A DNA stretch of 64,000 nt from Akkermansiaceae bacterium. GTDB lineage: Bacteria > Verrucomicrobiota > Verrucomicrobiia > Verrucomicrobiales > Akkermansiaceae. The DNA lies in contig JACKQB010000002.1 of assembly GCA_024233115.1 (NCBI GenBank), positions 620,001 through 684,000 on the forward strand, in the 5' to 3' direction. The notes under the pieces are model-generated. The model was not told where the DNA came from, searched no databases, and worked only from the letters and a program-made list of their open reading frames with translations. Shown here piece after piece: positions 63,252 through 64,000 of this stretch (position 1 is the stretch's first letter; each line of letters starts with the position of its first letter). Both the position numbers and the translations under genes were made by a program.

Positions 63252-64000
63252 GTGCTCTTCAACAGCTATGCCTTCTGGATATTTCTCGCCCTGGTCTGGG
63301 CGATCTATCGGCTGTTGCCCCACCGTGGGCAGAATGTGCTGCTGCTGGTGGCGAGTTATTATTTCTACGGCTGCTGGGACTGGCGGTTTCTGCCGCTGAT
63401 TCTGACCACGACGCTGGTGAATTACTACACGGCGATTGGGATTGAGAAGAGCGACAGCCCGAAGCAGCACCGTTGGCTGATGGTGGCCTCCGCCATTGTT
63501 TCGCTCGGGCTGCTTGGCTTTTTCAAATACTACGGGTTTTTCACAGAGAGTGCGGCTGAAGCGCTGGGCTGGCTCGGGTTCCATGTGAACATGCATATCC
63601 TCAACATCGTGTTGCCGGTGGGGATCTCGTTCTACACCTTCCAGACGATGTCCTACACGATTGATGTCTACCGGGGACAGGTGAAGGCAACCCACTCGCT
63701 GACGGATTTTGCGCTCTACGTCGCCTATTTCCCGCAGTTGGTGGCGGGGCCGATCGAGCGATCGTCCTCGTTGCTGCCGCAGATCACCCATCCGCGCAGG
63801 CAGCGGACGGGGGATTTCTCCGAGGGGCTGAATTTGATCCTGATGGGACTGTTGTTAAAAGTGGTGATCGGCGACAACCTGGGATTCATCACCGACGGCA
63901 TTTTTGGGGCTGGAAAAGGAGACATCACCGGCACGGATGCGCTGGTGGGGATCTATTGTTTCGCCTTCCAGATCTACGGTGACTTTGCCGGTTATTCATC
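63252..64000 (+). CDS. MBOAT-family O-acyltransferase (AlgI-like), N-terminal part
   Basis: Open frame from GTG 63252 to the window end (249 residues visible). The protein starts VLFNSYAFWIFLALVWAIYRLLP, then VLLLVASYYFYGCWDWRFLPLIL, GISFYTFQTMSYTIDVYRGQ, and YFPQLVAGPIERSSSLLPQI, the typical AlgI/DltB-like opening with many transmembrane helices. The conserved catalytic His lies further downstream, outside the window. AlgI-type proteins O-acetylate exopolysaccharides. Another frame with TTG at 63225 is possible, but the GTG start gives the usual LFNSYAF N-terminus. Confidence 0.9.
   Translation, partial: MLFNSYAFWIFLALVWAIYRLLPHRGQNVLLLVASYYFYGCWDWRFLPLILTTTLVNYYTAIGIEKSDSPKQHRWLMVASAIVSLGLLGFFKYYGFFTESAAEALGWLGFHVNMHILNIVLPVGISFYTFQTMSYTIDVYRGQVKATHSLTDFALYVAYFPQLVAGPIERSSSLLPQITHPRRQRTGDFSEGLNLILMGLLLKVVIGDNLGFITDGIFGAGKGDITGTDALVGIYCFAFQIYGDFAGYS

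Noticed and set aside
63207..63791. Minus-strand frame opposite the AlgI-like gene
   Set aside because: The plus-strand frame matches MBOAT proteins and runs to the window end.
1..64000. tRNA, rRNA, CRISPR array, transposase or prophage
   Set aside because: None found by reading; no T-loop-like GGTTCGAATCC with acceptor stems, and no regular spaced repeats.

Overview
The window looks like a chromosomal segment from a free-living, probably marine, member of Verrucomicrobiota (order Verrucomicrobiales or close). This is inferred from gene content: two PEP-CTERM proteins, several secreted sulfatases and SGNH/sialate-type esterases, an ECF sigma factor with a FecR-type partner, a DksA-like protein with a histone-H1-like lysine tail, a secreted alpha/alpha-toroid protein, and mostly moderate-to-high GC. 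No rRNA, tRNA, CRISPR array, transposase or prophage was found.

Layout. 1-8 kb is housekeeping: a CHAP-domain gene cut by the window edge, folE2, rpmG-rpsR, a DksA-like regulator, a thioredoxin-like/SHD1 lipoprotein, YqgE/AlgH, and the potassium uptake pair trkA-trkH. 8-18 kb holds a PEP-CTERM protein, two LysR-type regulators, trxB, a secreted YdjY-like plus toroid pair, a DUF2071 protein and a helical-repeat protein. 17-22.6 kb has obgE, rpsP, a lipoprotein and an ABC ATPase/permease/exported-protein operon. 22.6-28.3 kb is a minus-strand carbohydrate locus: alpha/beta hydrolase, sulfatase and two SGNH esterases. 28.4-34.4 kb has a phosphoesterase, a MutT-type Nudix protein, an HTH-metallo-beta-lactamase fusion, a FadL-type porin and zwf-opcA.

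34.6-45.2 kb is the most striking region. An SGNH/alpha-beta-hydrolase fusion and a sulfatase on the plus strand face a minus-strand series: ECF sigma factor, FecR-like membrane protein, PEP-CTERM protein and a 1593-residue esterase-sulfatase fusion. The FecR-like protein, the PEP-CTERM protein and the giant enzyme all carry the same roughly 200-residue module (WAG-x-x-W, then [FW]RVR-x-x-[NS]GR[VA]T, then YRLT, then G[IL]Y). A regulator and its probable surface targets therefore seem to share one extracytoplasmic domain, which suggests a dedicated system for sensing and using a sulfated, acetylated glycan.

45.4-51.3 kb is a minus-strand run: a conserved small protein, a cysteine-less TlpA-like protein, an ABC importer with a tandemly duplicated molybdate-type binding protein, and an Old Yellow Enzyme. 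51.4-53 kb is an AT-rich two-gene unit (heme-oxygenase-like protein plus GNAT-like acyltransferase) that stands apart in composition and may make a small acyl metabolite. 53.5-64 kb holds alr, a beta-barrel protein, putA with a divergent PAS-AraC regulator, a UPF1-like helicase with a C-terminal nuclease-like domain, and the start of an AlgI-type O-acyltransferase cut by the window end.
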